The notes under the pieces were generated by a model, which saw nothing but the letters and a program-made list of their open reading frames with translations, was not told the DNA's origin and did not search any database. Made by a program: the position numbers and the translations under genes. A stretch of DNA of 64,000 nucleotides from Saccharothrix sp. S26 (GTDB lineage: Bacteria; Actinomycetota; Actinomycetes; Mycobacteriales; Pseudonocardiaceae). Position 1 is the stretch's first letter. Each line of letters opens with the position of its first letter. Where the stretch lies: contig NZ_JAJUWT010000009.1 in the NCBI RefSeq assembly GCF_021390395.1, positions 62,001 through 126,000 on the forward strand, read 5' to 3'. Below, in pieces: positions 44,338 to 53,353 of this stretch.

Positions 44338-45894
44338 TCAGGAGATGGAGAAGACCGAGGCCCACTTCTGGCTGGTCGAAGTGGCGGAAGCGGTGTTGGC
44401 GGTGACCGCCTGGCCCGCGGTCGCGTTGCCGTCCAGCGAGAAGCCGTTGGCCGCGTTGGTCAGGGTGTACGTGCCCACGGAGTTCTGCGTGACCTGCCAG
44501 CGCTGGTTGGCACCACCCAGGTAGAGGGGCTGCAACGAGATCTGGCCGCCGGCGGTGGTCGGCGCGGTCAGGTAGAGCGGGACCAGGCAGCTGTCGAAGA
44601 TCCGCGCGGTGCCGTCGCCGTTGGCGACGAACTTCCAGCGCTGCGAGGCCCGGGACGTGTCCAGCGCGGCGAACTCGGCCACCGATGGGACGCTCCCGCT
44701 GCACGTCCCGCCGCGCTGGAGGGCGACGCCGCCGCCGTTGCTGAGCGCATGGTAGGCGTTGTCACCGACCACGGTGGGGCCGTAGTTGATGGCGAACGAG
44801 TCCAGCGCGGTCAGCGCGGCACCGGTGGTGGACAGCGGCGGCACGGCCGTCGGGCGGACGTTCTTGAACCAGTCGGCGAAGGTCGAGGGCGCGTGCGAGG
44901 CCAGGGTGGTGATGGTGCGGTCCCAGCTGCCGTCCACCTGGTTCCACAGTCGCAGCAACGCGCCGTCCACGTTGCCCTGCACGTGGTCGCCGGTCTGCCA
45001 GCCCGCGGCGTGGGTGAACGGGTAGGACGAGCCGTCGGAGAACACGTAGCGCTGGTCGCCCAGCAGGTAGGCCGCCACCGAGTCGGCGAAGCCCTCCGTC
45101 CAGGCGCAGGTGGCGGACGACGCCGTCGCGATGTAGTGCGGGTTGCAGTTGGTGACGTTCGGCCACGTGCCGTTGTAGAGCCGGTGCTGGAAGAAGTGAC
45201 CCGCTTCGTGCAGCACCGTGTGCTCGGAGTCCGGGTCGGCATCGCTGAGGTAGACGTTGTTCGACAGGTCGTACACCGGGCCGTAGGTGGAACCGGTCTG
45301 CCATCGCACCGTCAGCGTCGTGCAGGTCGCGGCGTTCGTCTCGGCGGTCGTCCAGCACGGGGTGGTCGAGTTGACCCGGCGCGACCAGAGCAGGTTGACC
45401 GTGTCGAAGGCGTGCCAGGCGCGGGAGGCGGTGGTCGGTTTGACCACGCCGAGCGCGACGCTCGCCGACACGTTGGTCTGGGTCGGCGTGTTGTGGGTGT
45501 AGACCGTGCCGGAGGAGTCGGTGACCCGCCACACCTGGTTGTTGCGCGTGGCGAAGCGCACGAACAGGTGGTCCATCGCGGTGGTGGTGACCGGCGTGTG
45601 GCAGAGGTTGAACGAACCGTCGGCCCCACCGGTCAGCTGGGTGCCGGTGTTGAGCTTGTGGTCGGTCTCGGTCGACGTCTCGCGGCCCCAGAGCTCGACC
45701 GAGGCGTTGCGGGCGGCCCTGGTCAGCGTCGGCTTGGTCGGGCCCGCCTCGGCGGACTGGTAGTCGAACTGCAGGTTGCCGCTGAGGCAGATCGGGCCCG
45801 CGGCGGAAGCGGTCGTGGAGAGCGGCACCATGACGCCCGCTGCGAGCACCGCCGGTGCCACCAGGCGGAGCAGGGCGTTGGGTCTGTAGGACAT
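44338..45894 (-). CDS. secreted gluzincin-type metallopeptidase with RICIN domain
   Basis: The 518-aa product has a signal peptide ending TTASAAG (about residue 31). The catalytic domain contains HEAGHFFQHRL (HExxH) and, about 47 residues later, WTEGFADSVAAYLLGD with the third zinc ligand Glu, a gluzincin layout. Eight cysteines suggest disulphides. The C-terminal 130 residues form a ricin-B lectin trefoil (SQRWKFVANGDG, NQRWQVTQNS, SQKWASVFS). GGAAGGA lies six bases before the ATG at 45894. It probably digests cell-surface or environmental protein while bound to carbohydrate. The second RICIN-tagged exoenzyme here is the CE1 esterase at 31.5 kb. Confidence 0.8.
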   Translation of the reverse strand: MSYRPNALLRLVAPAVLAAGVMVPLSTTASAAGPICLSGNLQFDYQSAEAGPTKPTLTRAARNASVELWGRETSTETDHKLNTGTQLTGGADGSFNLCHTPVTTTAMDHLFVRFATRNNQVWRVTDSSGTVYTHNTPTQTNVSASVALGVVKPTTASRAWHAFDTVNLLWSRRVNSTTPCWTTAETNAATCTTLTVRWQTGSTYGPVYDLSNNVYLSDADPDSEHTVLHEAGHFFQHRLYNGTWPNVTNCNPHYIATASSATCAWTEGFADSVAAYLLGDQRYVFSDGSSYPFTHAAGWQTGDHVQGNVDGALLRLWNQVDGSWDRTITTLASHAPSTFADWFKNVRPTAVPPLSTTGAALTALDSFAINYGPTVVGDNAYHALSNGGGVALQRGGTCSGSVPSVAEFAALDTSRASQRWKFVANGDGTARIFDSCLVPLYLTAPTTAGGQISLQPLYLGGANQRWQVTQNSVGTYTLTNAANGFSLDGNATAGQAVTANTASATSTSQKWASVFSIS

Positions 45895-46538
45895 GAGCGT
45901 CCTTCCGGGGAAATGTCCGGATCCGCCGAACAGCGGACCTGGGGTGAGGGAGGAGGCCGAGTCTTCCGGCTCGGTCTGCGGCTGGCGCCGTCAGAGTGAC
46001 GGGGCCTGGGTGGGCCGACAACAGATTCTCGGTTCGGCACCACACCTCCCACAAGCGCCACAAGGGTCACGACTCCGGTCGGGAATTCGCGACTACGCCC
46101 GAAAAGGGCGGTCGGCCCGCTACTGGCGGCGGGTGGTTTTCCGGCGAGTACTCCACCGGGGGAAAGGCGGGTTCCTGACGGCGGCACCGCGGCCTTCCGG
46201 TGTTCCTCATCCGACGCGACGCGCGGCGGGAATTCGACCCCACGGGGATGAAGGACCGCTCCGGTGGAATAACCGACCTTGTTCCCGAAACGATGCCCGA
46301 AAAGGGTTGCCGAGAGTTTCCGGGCCGCTGCACCGATCGACCGGAGCGGGCCGCCGTGCCGAGGGTGCCGTTACCACTCGGCGGGCGGCCCGGGGCCGAC
46401 CTGCCACCGATCACACGGCGCTCCGCACCTCGCCGTCCACCGCCGGCAACTGGTGGGCGACGTCCTCGGCGACTGCTGCTGCGCCGCCCGACCCGCACGA
46501 CCCGAGCTCGATCGGCAGACCGGCGACCACGGGGCCGG
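45895..46538. other. 644-bp intergenic region
   Basis: It lies between the start of the metallopeptidase gene and the end of the SDR gene, both on minus. Open frames crossing it are proline/arginine-rich and do not look like protein. It includes two copies of cgcccgaaaaggg-like sequence (near 46095 and 46289) and two gggaattcg copies (46080 and 46228), so it may hold a duplicated regulatory element. It should contain the metallopeptidase promoter, but no good boxes are visible. Confidence 0.35.
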
Positions 46539-47267
46539 TCACCACGGGACCTCGCCGTGCTCGCCGAAGAACCCGCCCGTCGGGCCGTCCGCGGCGAGGG
46601 TGGCCAGCCGCACCACGACCGCCGCGCCCTGCTCGACGGTCTTGTCGCCGGTGTGCCTGTTCAGGTCGGTGGACACGTAACCCGGGTCGGCCGAGTTGAT
46701 CTTGATCGGGTGGTCGCGCAGCTCGGCGGCGTACTGCACGGTCAAGGCGTTCAACGCGGTCTTGGACGTGCTGTACCCGAGCAGCGTGGGCACGCCCGGT
46801 TTCGGCTCGGACCCGGCGGTGAGCGCCAGCGAACCCAGGAAGCTCGACAGGTTCACCACCCTCGGCGCCGGTGAGCGCAACAGCAGCGGCAGCAGCGCGT
46901 TCATCACCCTGACCACGCCGAAGACGTTCGTCTCGTACGTCGCGCGCACCTGGTCGACCTGGGCCGTCGCCGCGGTGAAGTTGCGCTCCGCGATGACGCC
47001 CGCGTTGTTCACCAGCACGTCCAGCCGGCCGAACTCCTCCTCGATCCGGTGCGCGGCGGCGGCCACCTGCTCGTCGTCGGTGACGTCGAGCTGGAGGAAC
47101 CGCACGTCACCGTGCTCGGCGAGTTCGTCGGCCGCCTGCTTGCCGCGCACCTCGTCCCGGGCGCCGAGCAGCACCACGCACCCGAGGGCCGCGAGTTGGC
47201 GGGCGGTCTCCCTGCCGATGCCCTTGTTGGCACCGGTGATCAACGCGATGGTGGGGTTGTCCGGCAC
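46539..47267 (-). CDS. short-chain dehydrogenase/reductase (carbonyl-reductase type)
   Basis: The 242-aa SDR protein has the coenzyme motif TGANKGIGRE, the structural motif NNAG and the catalytic YSTSK with upstream Ser in VVNLSSFLG. GANKGIG and the ATYETNVFGVVRV segment are typical of carbonyl-reductase-like SDRs, which prefer NADPH. The GTG at 47267 has GAGGAAGG eight bases upstream. It is the last gene of the eight-gene minus-strand biosynthetic operon, 41 bases after the chorismate-lyase-like gene, and probably reduces a ketone of the pathway product. Confidence 0.87.
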   Translation of the reverse strand: MPDNPTIALITGANKGIGRETARQLAALGCVVLLGARDEVRGKQAADELAEHGDVRFLQLDVTDDEQVAAAAHRIEEEFGRLDVLVNNAGVIAERNFTAATAQVDQVRATYETNVFGVVRVMNALLPLLLRSPAPRVVNLSSFLGSLALTAGSEPKPGVPTLLGYSTSKTALNALTVQYAAELRDHPIKINSADPGYVSTDLNRHTGDKTVEQGAAVVVRLATLAADGPTGGFFGEHGEVPW

Positions 47268-47308
47268 AGCAGAACCTTCCTCGTCGATGTGCGATTTCCG
47301 GCGCCGGC

Positions 47309-47860
47309 TCAGCCGACCGGCACCGCGCCGCGGTGGTCGAGCAGGCGGCGGTACACCGTTTCCTCGACGGCGGCGACCAGTCGTCCGGCCGTGGTGAGCG
47401 TCGCCTTGACCCGCAGCACCTGCGAACCGTACTGGTCCTCCTCCGACGTGCGCGTCACGGCGTAGGTGTGCCGGCGCACGTCGTACCGGCCGAGCACCGC
47501 GCCCAGGGGAAGGTCACCCTGGGCCAACGACTGCCGGGCGCTCCACGTGAGCCGCGGTTCGACCACGGTGGCCCGCACGTCGGCCAGCACCAACGGGTCG
47601 CCCGGCAGCGCGGCCCGCAGCAGGCCGCGCCGGTGCAGCGCGGTGGTGCCGGGCCGCAGCTCCAGCGCCGCGACCTGCTCGGCGGAGACCTCCAGGCGTT
47701 CCTGGGACAGCAGCACGTAGTCCACCGGGCTCTGCAACCAGCGGGCCACCACCTGGGTGAAGCTGTCGGTGTCGCGGATCCACGCCGCCAGGACGCGGAT
47801 CGCGCGGTCGAGGTCCATCGCGTCGTCCATGTGCGCTCCCCGGCTCCCCGGCTCGCTCAT
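47309..47860 (-). CDS. chorismate pyruvate-lyase-like protein (UbiC/DUF98 fold)
   Basis: The 183-aa protein aligns by eye with the chorismate-lyase fold: WLQSPVDYVLLSQERLEVSA, GTTALHRRGLLRAALPGDPL, VLADVRATVVEPRL and DLPLGAVLGRYDVRRHTY. Members split chorismate into pyruvate and hydroxybenzoate; mycobacterial Rv2949c is an example feeding a glycolipid pathway. The ATG at 47860 overlaps the oxidase stop (ATGA). A second ATG at 47830 has GGGGAG five bases upstream and may be the real start, giving 173 aa. It is inferred to supply an aromatic building block for the cluster; some family members have other activities. Confidence 0.65.
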   Translation of the reverse strand: MSEPGSRGAHMDDAMDLDRAIRVLAAWIRDTDSFTQVVARWLQSPVDYVLLSQERLEVSAEQVAALELRPGTTALHRRGLLRAALPGDPLVLADVRATVVEPRLTWSARQSLAQGDLPLGAVLGRYDVRRHTYAVTRTSEEDQYGSQVLRVKATLTTAGRLVAAVEETVYRRLLDHRGAVPVG

Positions 47861-49542
47861 CGCGGTGGCAGCTCGACCGACTGACCGTGCCGGAAGACGT
47901 CCAGCGGGTCCCACTTGGCCTTGACCCGCTGCAACCGCGGGTAGTTGGCCCCGAAGTACAGCTCCGCCCAGCTGCGGCCGGAGCGGTTGCGCGCCGGGTC
48001 GTTCAGGTCGATGTCGGCGTAGTTGACGTAGCAGCCGTCGGTGACGTCGTTGGGCACCGGCACGCCGCCGGTGGTCCGGTAGACGTCCTCGTAGATGTCG
48101 CGCAGCCAGGCCACGTTCGCCGCGTCCGCGGCCGGGTCGGGCCAGTAGGCCTGGTACAGCAGCTTGATCACCGAGTCGCGGTGCGGGGTCGCGGTGTCCC
48201 CCGGCGCCACGGCGTTGACCCGGCCGCCGTAGGAGCTGGCGACCACCAGCGCGTTCGGGTTGGCGAAGTCGGTCCGGCTGAGGTGGCGGTACAGCGCGGC
48301 GATCTGGTCGTCGGGCAAGCCGCGCCGCATGAAGGCGGACTTGAAGTCGCCCCGCAGGGACGGGTTGGTCAGCATGCTGTTGGTGACGCCGAGCCTGGTG
48401 GTGGCCTGCAGCCACGGCAACCGCTGGGCGGTGAACTGCTCCGCCATCGGACCGAACTCGCCCAGCGGCTGGTTCAGCGGGACGGCCGCCACGTCCACGC
48501 CGTCGGTGACCTCGGCGACGAACCGCTCCAGCTTGGCCAGGGCGTCCGGTGCCGAGGCGGTCATCTGCGTCGTCAGGGCGATCCGGTCGCTGGACCGGTG
48601 CCCCAGGGCGAGGAACGACAGCAGCCCGCCGTACTCGCCGCCGGGCGCGCTGTTGCGCTCGTGCCAGCCACCGTAGTTGCGCACCAACCTGGTGAAGCGC
48701 GCCTCGGTCATGTCCGCCCACTTCCACGACAGGGCGTGGAGGTAGACCTCCGCCGGCGGGCTGGGCAGCAGCGCGCCGGGGTCCCCGGTGGCGCCCGGCG
48801 TGCGGAACCAGAACCTCGTCACCACGCCGAAGCTGCCCCCGCCGCCGCCGGTGTGCGCCCACCAGAGCTCCCGGTTGGGGTCGCTGGGCGAGTTGGTGGC
48901 CACGACCGCCCGGGCCACGCCGTCCGCGCCGACCGTGACGACCTCCACCGCGTGCAGGTAGTCGACGGTCAGGCCCAGTTCGCGGCACAGCAGACCCCAG
49001 CCGCCACCGGTGACGTGACCGCCCATGCCGACCGAGTAGCACATGCCCGCCGGGATGGTGACGCCCCACTTGCGGTACAGGGTGTTCACCACGTTCAGCA
49101 CGGTCGCGCCCGGTTCGACGTAGAAGGCGCGGCGCTGCTCGTCGTAGCCGACGGCGTTGAGCTGCGACAGGTCGATGACGACCTGGGTGGCGCTGTTGTA
49201 GACGAAGTCCTCGTAGCAGTGCCCGCCGCTGCGCACCGTGATCCGCTTGCGGCCCGACACGGCGTTCTGCACGGCGGCGACCACCTGGCGGGTGTTCACC
49301 GGCAGGGCCACCGCCTGCGGCGCGGCCACCCAGCGCTGGTTGTTGCCGCGCACCAGGTCCGGGTAGCGCGACGCCTCCGGCGTGACCACGATCAGGGCGT
49401 CCTCGGGTGCGGCGGTGGACGCGGGCGCGCTGGTCGCGGCGGCCGCACCCAGGGTGGTGAGTGCCCCGCCGACGAGGAACGCCCGGCGCCCTACGCCGCC
49501 GTGCTGTCGCTTTTCCACGTGCTCCTGTCCCCCTGTGCTCAT
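47857..49542 (-). CDS. Tat-exported berberine-bridge-type FAD oxidoreductase with bicovalent flavin
   Basis: The 561-aa protein has a twin-arginine signal (GRRAFLVGGALTTLGAAAAT), so it is probably exported folded with FAD. The PCMH FAD-binding domain contains RSGGHCYED, whose His links to C8-alpha, and AGMCYSVGMGGHVTGGGWG, whose Cys links to C6. This bicovalent pattern is known from AknOx and related sugar or alcohol oxidases of antibiotic clusters. The BBE C-terminal element (NYPRLQRVKAKWDPLDVFRH) is intact. The ATG at 49542 overlaps the LLM gene stop (ATGA). In the cluster it probably oxidises the pathway product, possibly its sugar, outside the membrane. Confidence 0.87.
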   Translation of the reverse strand: MSTGGQEHVEKRQHGGVGRRAFLVGGALTTLGAAAATSAPASTAAPEDALIVVTPEASRYPDLVRGNNQRWVAAPQAVALPVNTRQVVAAVQNAVSGRKRITVRSGGHCYEDFVYNSATQVVIDLSQLNAVGYDEQRRAFYVEPGATVLNVVNTLYRKWGVTIPAGMCYSVGMGGHVTGGGWGLLCRELGLTVDYLHAVEVVTVGADGVARAVVATNSPSDPNRELWWAHTGGGGGSFGVVTRFWFRTPGATGDPGALLPSPPAEVYLHALSWKWADMTEARFTRLVRNYGGWHERNSAPGGEYGGLLSFLALGHRSSDRIALTTQMTASAPDALAKLERFVAEVTDGVDVAAVPLNQPLGEFGPMAEQFTAQRLPWLQATTRLGVTNSMLTNPSLRGDFKSAFMRRGLPDDQIAALYRHLSRTDFANPNALVVASSYGGRVNAVAPGDTATPHRDSVIKLLYQAYWPDPAADAANVAWLRDIYEDVYRTTGGVPVPNDVTDGCYVNYADIDLNDPARNRSGRSWAELYFGANYPRLQRVKAKWDPLDVFRHGQSVELPPR

Positions 49543-50651
49543 CGGATCCCGTCCGACTTCGTGGCGGTCGGCGCGCCGGAACGGTTGCGCGCGACCCACT
49601 GCCGGGAAGCCACGCCGGCCGCGGCGACACCGGTGAAGTGCGGGGCGACCTCGGTCGCGATCAGCTCGTAGCTGCGCCGCGCCTGCTCGGGGGTGGCCCA
49701 CTCCTGCGAGGTCACCAGCAGGCCGCCGAAGCCACCGCTGCTCGCGGACAGCTTCTCCACCGCCTCGATCGCGTCGTCCACCGAGCCGACGATGATCGAG
49801 CCGCGTTCGACCAGGCTCTCCACCTCGCGCCCTTCGGGCAGGGTGACCGGCACCCCGATCGTGTCGCGGAAGTACTCGTGCTGCCAGCGGATGACCCCTT
49901 CGCGCGCTTCGGCGACGGCCTGCTCGCGGGTCTCGGCGACGTGCGCGGAGATCGCCAGCCGCCACTGGGCCCGGTCCATGCGCTGCCCGTGCCGTTCGGC
50001 CTCTTCCTCCGCCACGGCCCACAGCGCGCTCAACGGCGGCGAACCGGGCGGGTTCGTGGCGAAGGTCAGCGGCGCGAGGCCGTAGCGGCCCGCCAGCCGC
50101 ATGCTGCGCTCCGAGCCCGAGCCCGCCAGCGCGACGACCAGGCCCGCGGGGTCGCGCGGCCGCAGGTGCAGGTGGGCGTCGCGCAGCCGGAACCAGTCGG
50201 TGTCACGGGTCAGCGGCTCGTCGCTGCGCAGCAGGTGCAGCACGGCGTCCAGCGACTCCACCATCATCCGGTGCCGGTCGGCCGGGTCGATGCCCAGCAT
50301 GTGGCCGTCGGAGGCCAGTACGCCGGCGCCGACGCCGAACATCACCCGGCTGCGGCTCTGGTGGTCCAGCTGCGCGATCCGGTTGGCCACCATCAGCGGG
50401 TGGTGGTAGGGCAGGCTCACCACACCGGTGCCCAGTCGGATGCGGCTGGTGCGCTCCACCGCCGCAGCGATGAACAGCTCCGGCGAGCTGATGTTGGCCC
50501 AGCCGCCGGAGTGGTGCTCGCCCACCCACGCCTCGTCGAAGCCCCACCGGTCGAGCTGCTCGACCAGCTCCAGGTCCCGCCGCAGGGTGATCGCCGGGTC
50601 CTGCCCCGGCCGGTGGAACGGCGGGAAGAACCCGCCGAACTTGGTGACCAT
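49539..50651 (-). CDS. LLM-class flavin-dependent oxidoreductase
   Basis: The 370-aa luciferase-like TIM-barrel protein has the family blocks DRWGFDEAWVGEHHS, IRLGTGVVSLPYHHPLMVA and RVMFGVGAGVLASDG. It uses reduced FMN and oxygen for monooxygenation or works as a flavin reductase/dehydrogenase. GAGGAG precedes the ATG at 50651 by seven bases. The C-terminal 40 residues (VARNRSGAPTATK) extend past the usual end. It is the fifth gene of the biosynthetic operon, coupled to the BBE oxidase by ATGA, which suggests consecutive oxidation steps. Confidence 0.87.
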   Translation of the reverse strand: MVTKFGGFFPPFHRPGQDPAITLRRDLELVEQLDRWGFDEAWVGEHHSGGWANISSPELFIAAAVERTSRIRLGTGVVSLPYHHPLMVANRIAQLDHQSRSRVMFGVGAGVLASDGHMLGIDPADRHRMMVESLDAVLHLLRSDEPLTRDTDWFRLRDAHLHLRPRDPAGLVVALAGSGSERSMRLAGRYGLAPLTFATNPPGSPPLSALWAVAEEEAERHGQRMDRAQWRLAISAHVAETREQAVAEAREGVIRWQHEYFRDTIGVPVTLPEGREVESLVERGSIIVGSVDDAIEAVEKLSASSGGFGGLLVTSQEWATPEQARRSYELIATEVAPHFTGVAAAGVASRQWVARNRSGAPTATKSDGIR

Positions 50652-50680
50652 GATTGCTCCTCGGTGGCGTTGTCCCCAGG

Positions 50681-51103
50681 TCACCGCAGGTCGACCCGGA
50701 TGTTGTCGTGCATGGCCCGGCAGAACGGGCAGCGCTGGAAGGCTTCCCGCAACACCGCCTGCCGCAGCTCGGCGTCCAGGTCGAGCCCGTCCACGGTCAC
50801 GTCCGCGCCCAGGCCGAGCGCGCCGTCCGCGTCCTGGCCCAGGTCGACGTCCACGCGCACGCGGTAGCCGCTCGCCTCGACACCGCGCGTCCGCAGCACC
50901 AGGGCGAGCACGCCGTGGAAGCAGATCGCCCAGGCCGCGGCCAGGAGCTGTTCGGGGTTGGTGCCCACCTGACCGTCCCACGGTCCGGGGACCGGTGGGA
51001 TGTAGGGCAGGTCGAACACGCCGTCGTGGGCGCGGACGCGGCCGACGCGGGGCTCGTCGGACTCCGCGCCACCGCGGTACAGGACGGTTCGGAGGGTTTG
51101 CAC
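50681..51103 (-). CDS. OsmC/Ohr-family protein
   Basis: The 140-aa protein has the two redox-active cysteines of organic hydroperoxide reductases: Cys in NPEQLLAAAWAICFHGVL and Cys in FQRCPFCRAMHDNI, the latter with an extra Cys (CPFC). It opens LRTVLYRGGAESDEPRVGRV like Ohr proteins. The GTG at 51103 has AGAGGAC-type purines upstream. It lies between the alpha/alpha-toroid gene (12 bases) and the LLM gene (29 bases), so it could detoxify peroxides made by the two oxidases, or have a biosynthetic role. Confidence 0.83.
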   Translation of the reverse strand: MQTLRTVLYRGGAESDEPRVGRVRAHDGVFDLPYIPPVPGPWDGQVGTNPEQLLAAAWAICFHGVLALVLRTRGVEASGYRVRVDVDLGQDADGALGLGADVTVDGLDLDAELRQAVLREAFQRCPFCRAMHDNIRVDLR

Positions 51104-51115
51104 GGTTCCGTCCTC

Positions 51116-53353
51116 TCAGGACACCAGGATGGCGAAGTACGGGTCCAGGCCACCGGCCAGGATGGCCAGCGACTGCACCGCCGCGAAGGCCTCGTCGATG
51201 GTTCCCGAGGACACCCCCGGGATGTTGGAGAACGTGCCCTCGGCGGTCTGGCACGTCTGCAACCACCGCACCACGGCCTCGCGGTCGGCCGGCTCGCCGC
51301 CGAGGATGAACAGCGCGGCGACCGCGTGGTAGGTGGCGATCAGGCTCTCCCGGCTGGACAGGTCGTGCCGGAAGCCACCGCCCGGCCCTTGCGCGTCGCG
51401 CAGCCACCGCACGGCGTCGTCCCGGTCGGGCAGCGCCAGGCCGAACAGCGCCAGCGTGCCCGCCGCGCGGTAGATGGAGTACACGTCGGCGGGTGTGCCG
51501 ACGCGCTGGCCGTAGCCGCCGTCGCCGGTACGCGAGCGCAGCAGGTAGTCCACGCACGCGTCGATGTCGCGCGGTTCCGCCTTGAGCGTGTGCAGCGCGA
51601 CCACGGCGAGGTTGGTGTGGAACAGGTCGCTGATGAACCCCGGCACCACGCCGAAGCCGCCGTCCTGGTTCTGGCACGCGCGCAGGTGCGCCACGCACGC
51701 CTCGCGGTCGCCGAAGTCGTCCACGCCGAGCAGGTCCAGCGCGTTGATCGCCAGGTAGGTGTTGAGCACGTCCGACGGGCCGCCCGGGTACTCGCCGAAC
51801 ATGCCCAGCGGGGACTGGGTGGAGCGCAGCCAGTCCGCCACGCCGTCCGGGTCGGGCACCTCACCGCCGAGCACCTTGAGGTTGGCGATCGAGTGGTGCG
51901 TGCCGAACACCGACGGGGTGCGGTCGGGCTGGCTGCCCAGCGGCGAGCGGCGGTGCGTCCAGCCGAACCCGTAGTGCGGGGTGTAGGCGGCGCCGATCAC
52001 CGCGAGGTGCCGTTCCCGGTCCATCACGGAGGTCAGGTCGACCGGCGGCAGGTCCGCGATCCGGGTGGCGACGAGGTCGGCGCGCGGCACGTCCGCGGTC
52101 GGCAGCGACGGCGACCCGGCGGGCGCGGCCTGCGGCAGCGCCTCGGTCACCACGTCGCCCGCCACCTGGAACGCCCATGACGCCAGCGCCTGCGACTCGG
52201 GGAACTTGTTGTAGAGCCGCAGGAAGCTGCTCGCGCCGAAGTAGGAGATGCCCGCGGTGCGGCGCGAGGGCAGCATCAGCCGCTCGAACGGGCCGACCGG
52301 GTTGCCGGGAGGCGTCCAGAAGTAGCCCTCGCCGATGAACACGCCGCCGTGCGCGTCGTCGTGCAGCGTGCGCAGGTAGCGGGCGGCCCGGCCGACGGTG
52401 TCGTGCCCCGCGCCGTGCACCGCGGCGGCGGCGATCACCAGCCAGGCGTTGGTGCGGCTGGTCTTGATCGGGATCGCGGCGTTGAGCAGGGTGATGAACT
52501 CGCGGTGCACGGTGATCCGGCCGTCGAGGTCGCAGTGGTCCCAGTAGCCGTCGAACCGGCTGTCCCACAGGTGCGCCTCGAGGAACGCGAACACCTCCCG
52601 CGCCCGCTGGGCGACGGTGTCGTCCCCGAGCACGGTCGCTGCCTCGGCCAGCGCGATGGCGGTGATCGCCGAGGAGGTCCCCTCGACCTTCGCTTCCAGC
52701 GCCGGTGTGCCGTCGGGCCGCACCCGGCTGGGCACCACGCCCTCGATCGAGCACAGCACGTCGGAGACCAGCTCCACCCGCTGCCGCAGGTCGTCGGTCG
52801 AACGCAGGCCGTGCCGCACGGCCAGGGCGGTCGCCCACAGGCCCAAGGACTGGCTGAGCGCGGTCACCGCGTCGTCCAGCAGCTTCGCCCCGTCGCGCGA
52901 CACCGCCGCCAGGTAGCAGCCGCGGTCGTCGCGCAGCGTGCGGTCGAGCCAGTCCAGCACCCGGCCGCCCACCTCGGCGGGCCGCGGACCGTGCACCTGC
53001 GGGTCCGCGCTCAACGCGGCGACCACGGCCAGCAGCTGGGCCTCGGAGGTCTTGACGTTGCCCAGCTCGTGCGGGATGCCCGAGATCTCCTCGACCTCCA
53101 CGAAACCCTCGTGGCGCGGGTCGGCGAAGTCCAGCAGGGCGGCCAGCGACGCCGCGGCGCGGTCCGGGTGCGCGGCGAGGTCGGCCAGCGCGATCGTGGC
53201 GTGCGCGCCCAGCGTGCGCTCCGAGGTGAGCACGTGCCGGCCGGTGTGGTCGACCGCGGAGGCGTGACCGTCCGCCCCGCTTGCGGTGAACGCGGTGTCC
53301 AGGAAGTCGCGGACCCGTTCGGAGAACGTGTTCGGCAAGGCTCCTCGATTCAT
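51116..53353 (-). CDS. two-toroid protein: AGE-like N-terminal half fused to prenyltransferase-beta/squalene-cyclase-type repeats
   Basis: The 745-aa protein has two helical-toroid halves. Residues about 1-400 resemble an N-acylglucosamine-2-epimerase-like (alpha/alpha)6 barrel (WDSRFDGYWDHCDLDGRITVH; AIPIKTSRTNAWLVIAAAA; GGVFIGEGYFWTP). Residues 480-745 contain regularly spaced repeats of protein-prenyltransferase-beta/terpene-cyclase type (HLRACQNQDGGFGVVPG, LLRSRTGDGGYGQRVG, WLRDAQGPGGGFRHD, WLQTCQTAEGTFSNIPG; the QxxDGGFG pattern). A catalytic DxDD in the class II position and obvious zinc ligands are not evident. The ATG at 53353 overlaps the glycosyltransferase stop (ATGA). Function is not known; it may cyclise, epimerise or bind the product. 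Confidence 0.7.
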   Translation of the reverse strand: MNRGALPNTFSERVRDFLDTAFTASGADGHASAVDHTGRHVLTSERTLGAHATIALADLAAHPDRAAASLAALLDFADPRHEGFVEVEEISGIPHELGNVKTSEAQLLAVVAALSADPQVHGPRPAEVGGRVLDWLDRTLRDDRGCYLAAVSRDGAKLLDDAVTALSQSLGLWATALAVRHGLRSTDDLRQRVELVSDVLCSIEGVVPSRVRPDGTPALEAKVEGTSSAITAIALAEAATVLGDDTVAQRAREVFAFLEAHLWDSRFDGYWDHCDLDGRITVHREFITLLNAAIPIKTSRTNAWLVIAAAAVHGAGHDTVGRAARYLRTLHDDAHGGVFIGEGYFWTPPGNPVGPFERLMLPSRRTAGISYFGASSFLRLYNKFPESQALASWAFQVAGDVVTEALPQAAPAGSPSLPTADVPRADLVATRIADLPPVDLTSVMDRERHLAVIGAAYTPHYGFGWTHRRSPLGSQPDRTPSVFGTHHSIANLKVLGGEVPDPDGVADWLRSTQSPLGMFGEYPGGPSDVLNTYLAINALDLLGVDDFGDREACVAHLRACQNQDGGFGVVPGFISDLFHTNLAVVALHTLKAEPRDIDACVDYLLRSRTGDGGYGQRVGTPADVYSIYRAAGTLALFGLALPDRDDAVRWLRDAQGPGGGFRHDLSSRESLIATYHAVAALFILGGEPADREAVVRWLQTCQTAEGTFSNIPGVSSGTIDEAFAAVQSLAILAGGLDPYFAILVS

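Noticed and set aside
51400..51440. A DxDD-like DRDD in the two-toroid protein, as in class II terpene cyclases
   Set aside because: It falls in the inter-repeat loop where the other repeats have DREA, DIDA or DREAV, so it is part of the repeat pattern and not a catalytic motif.
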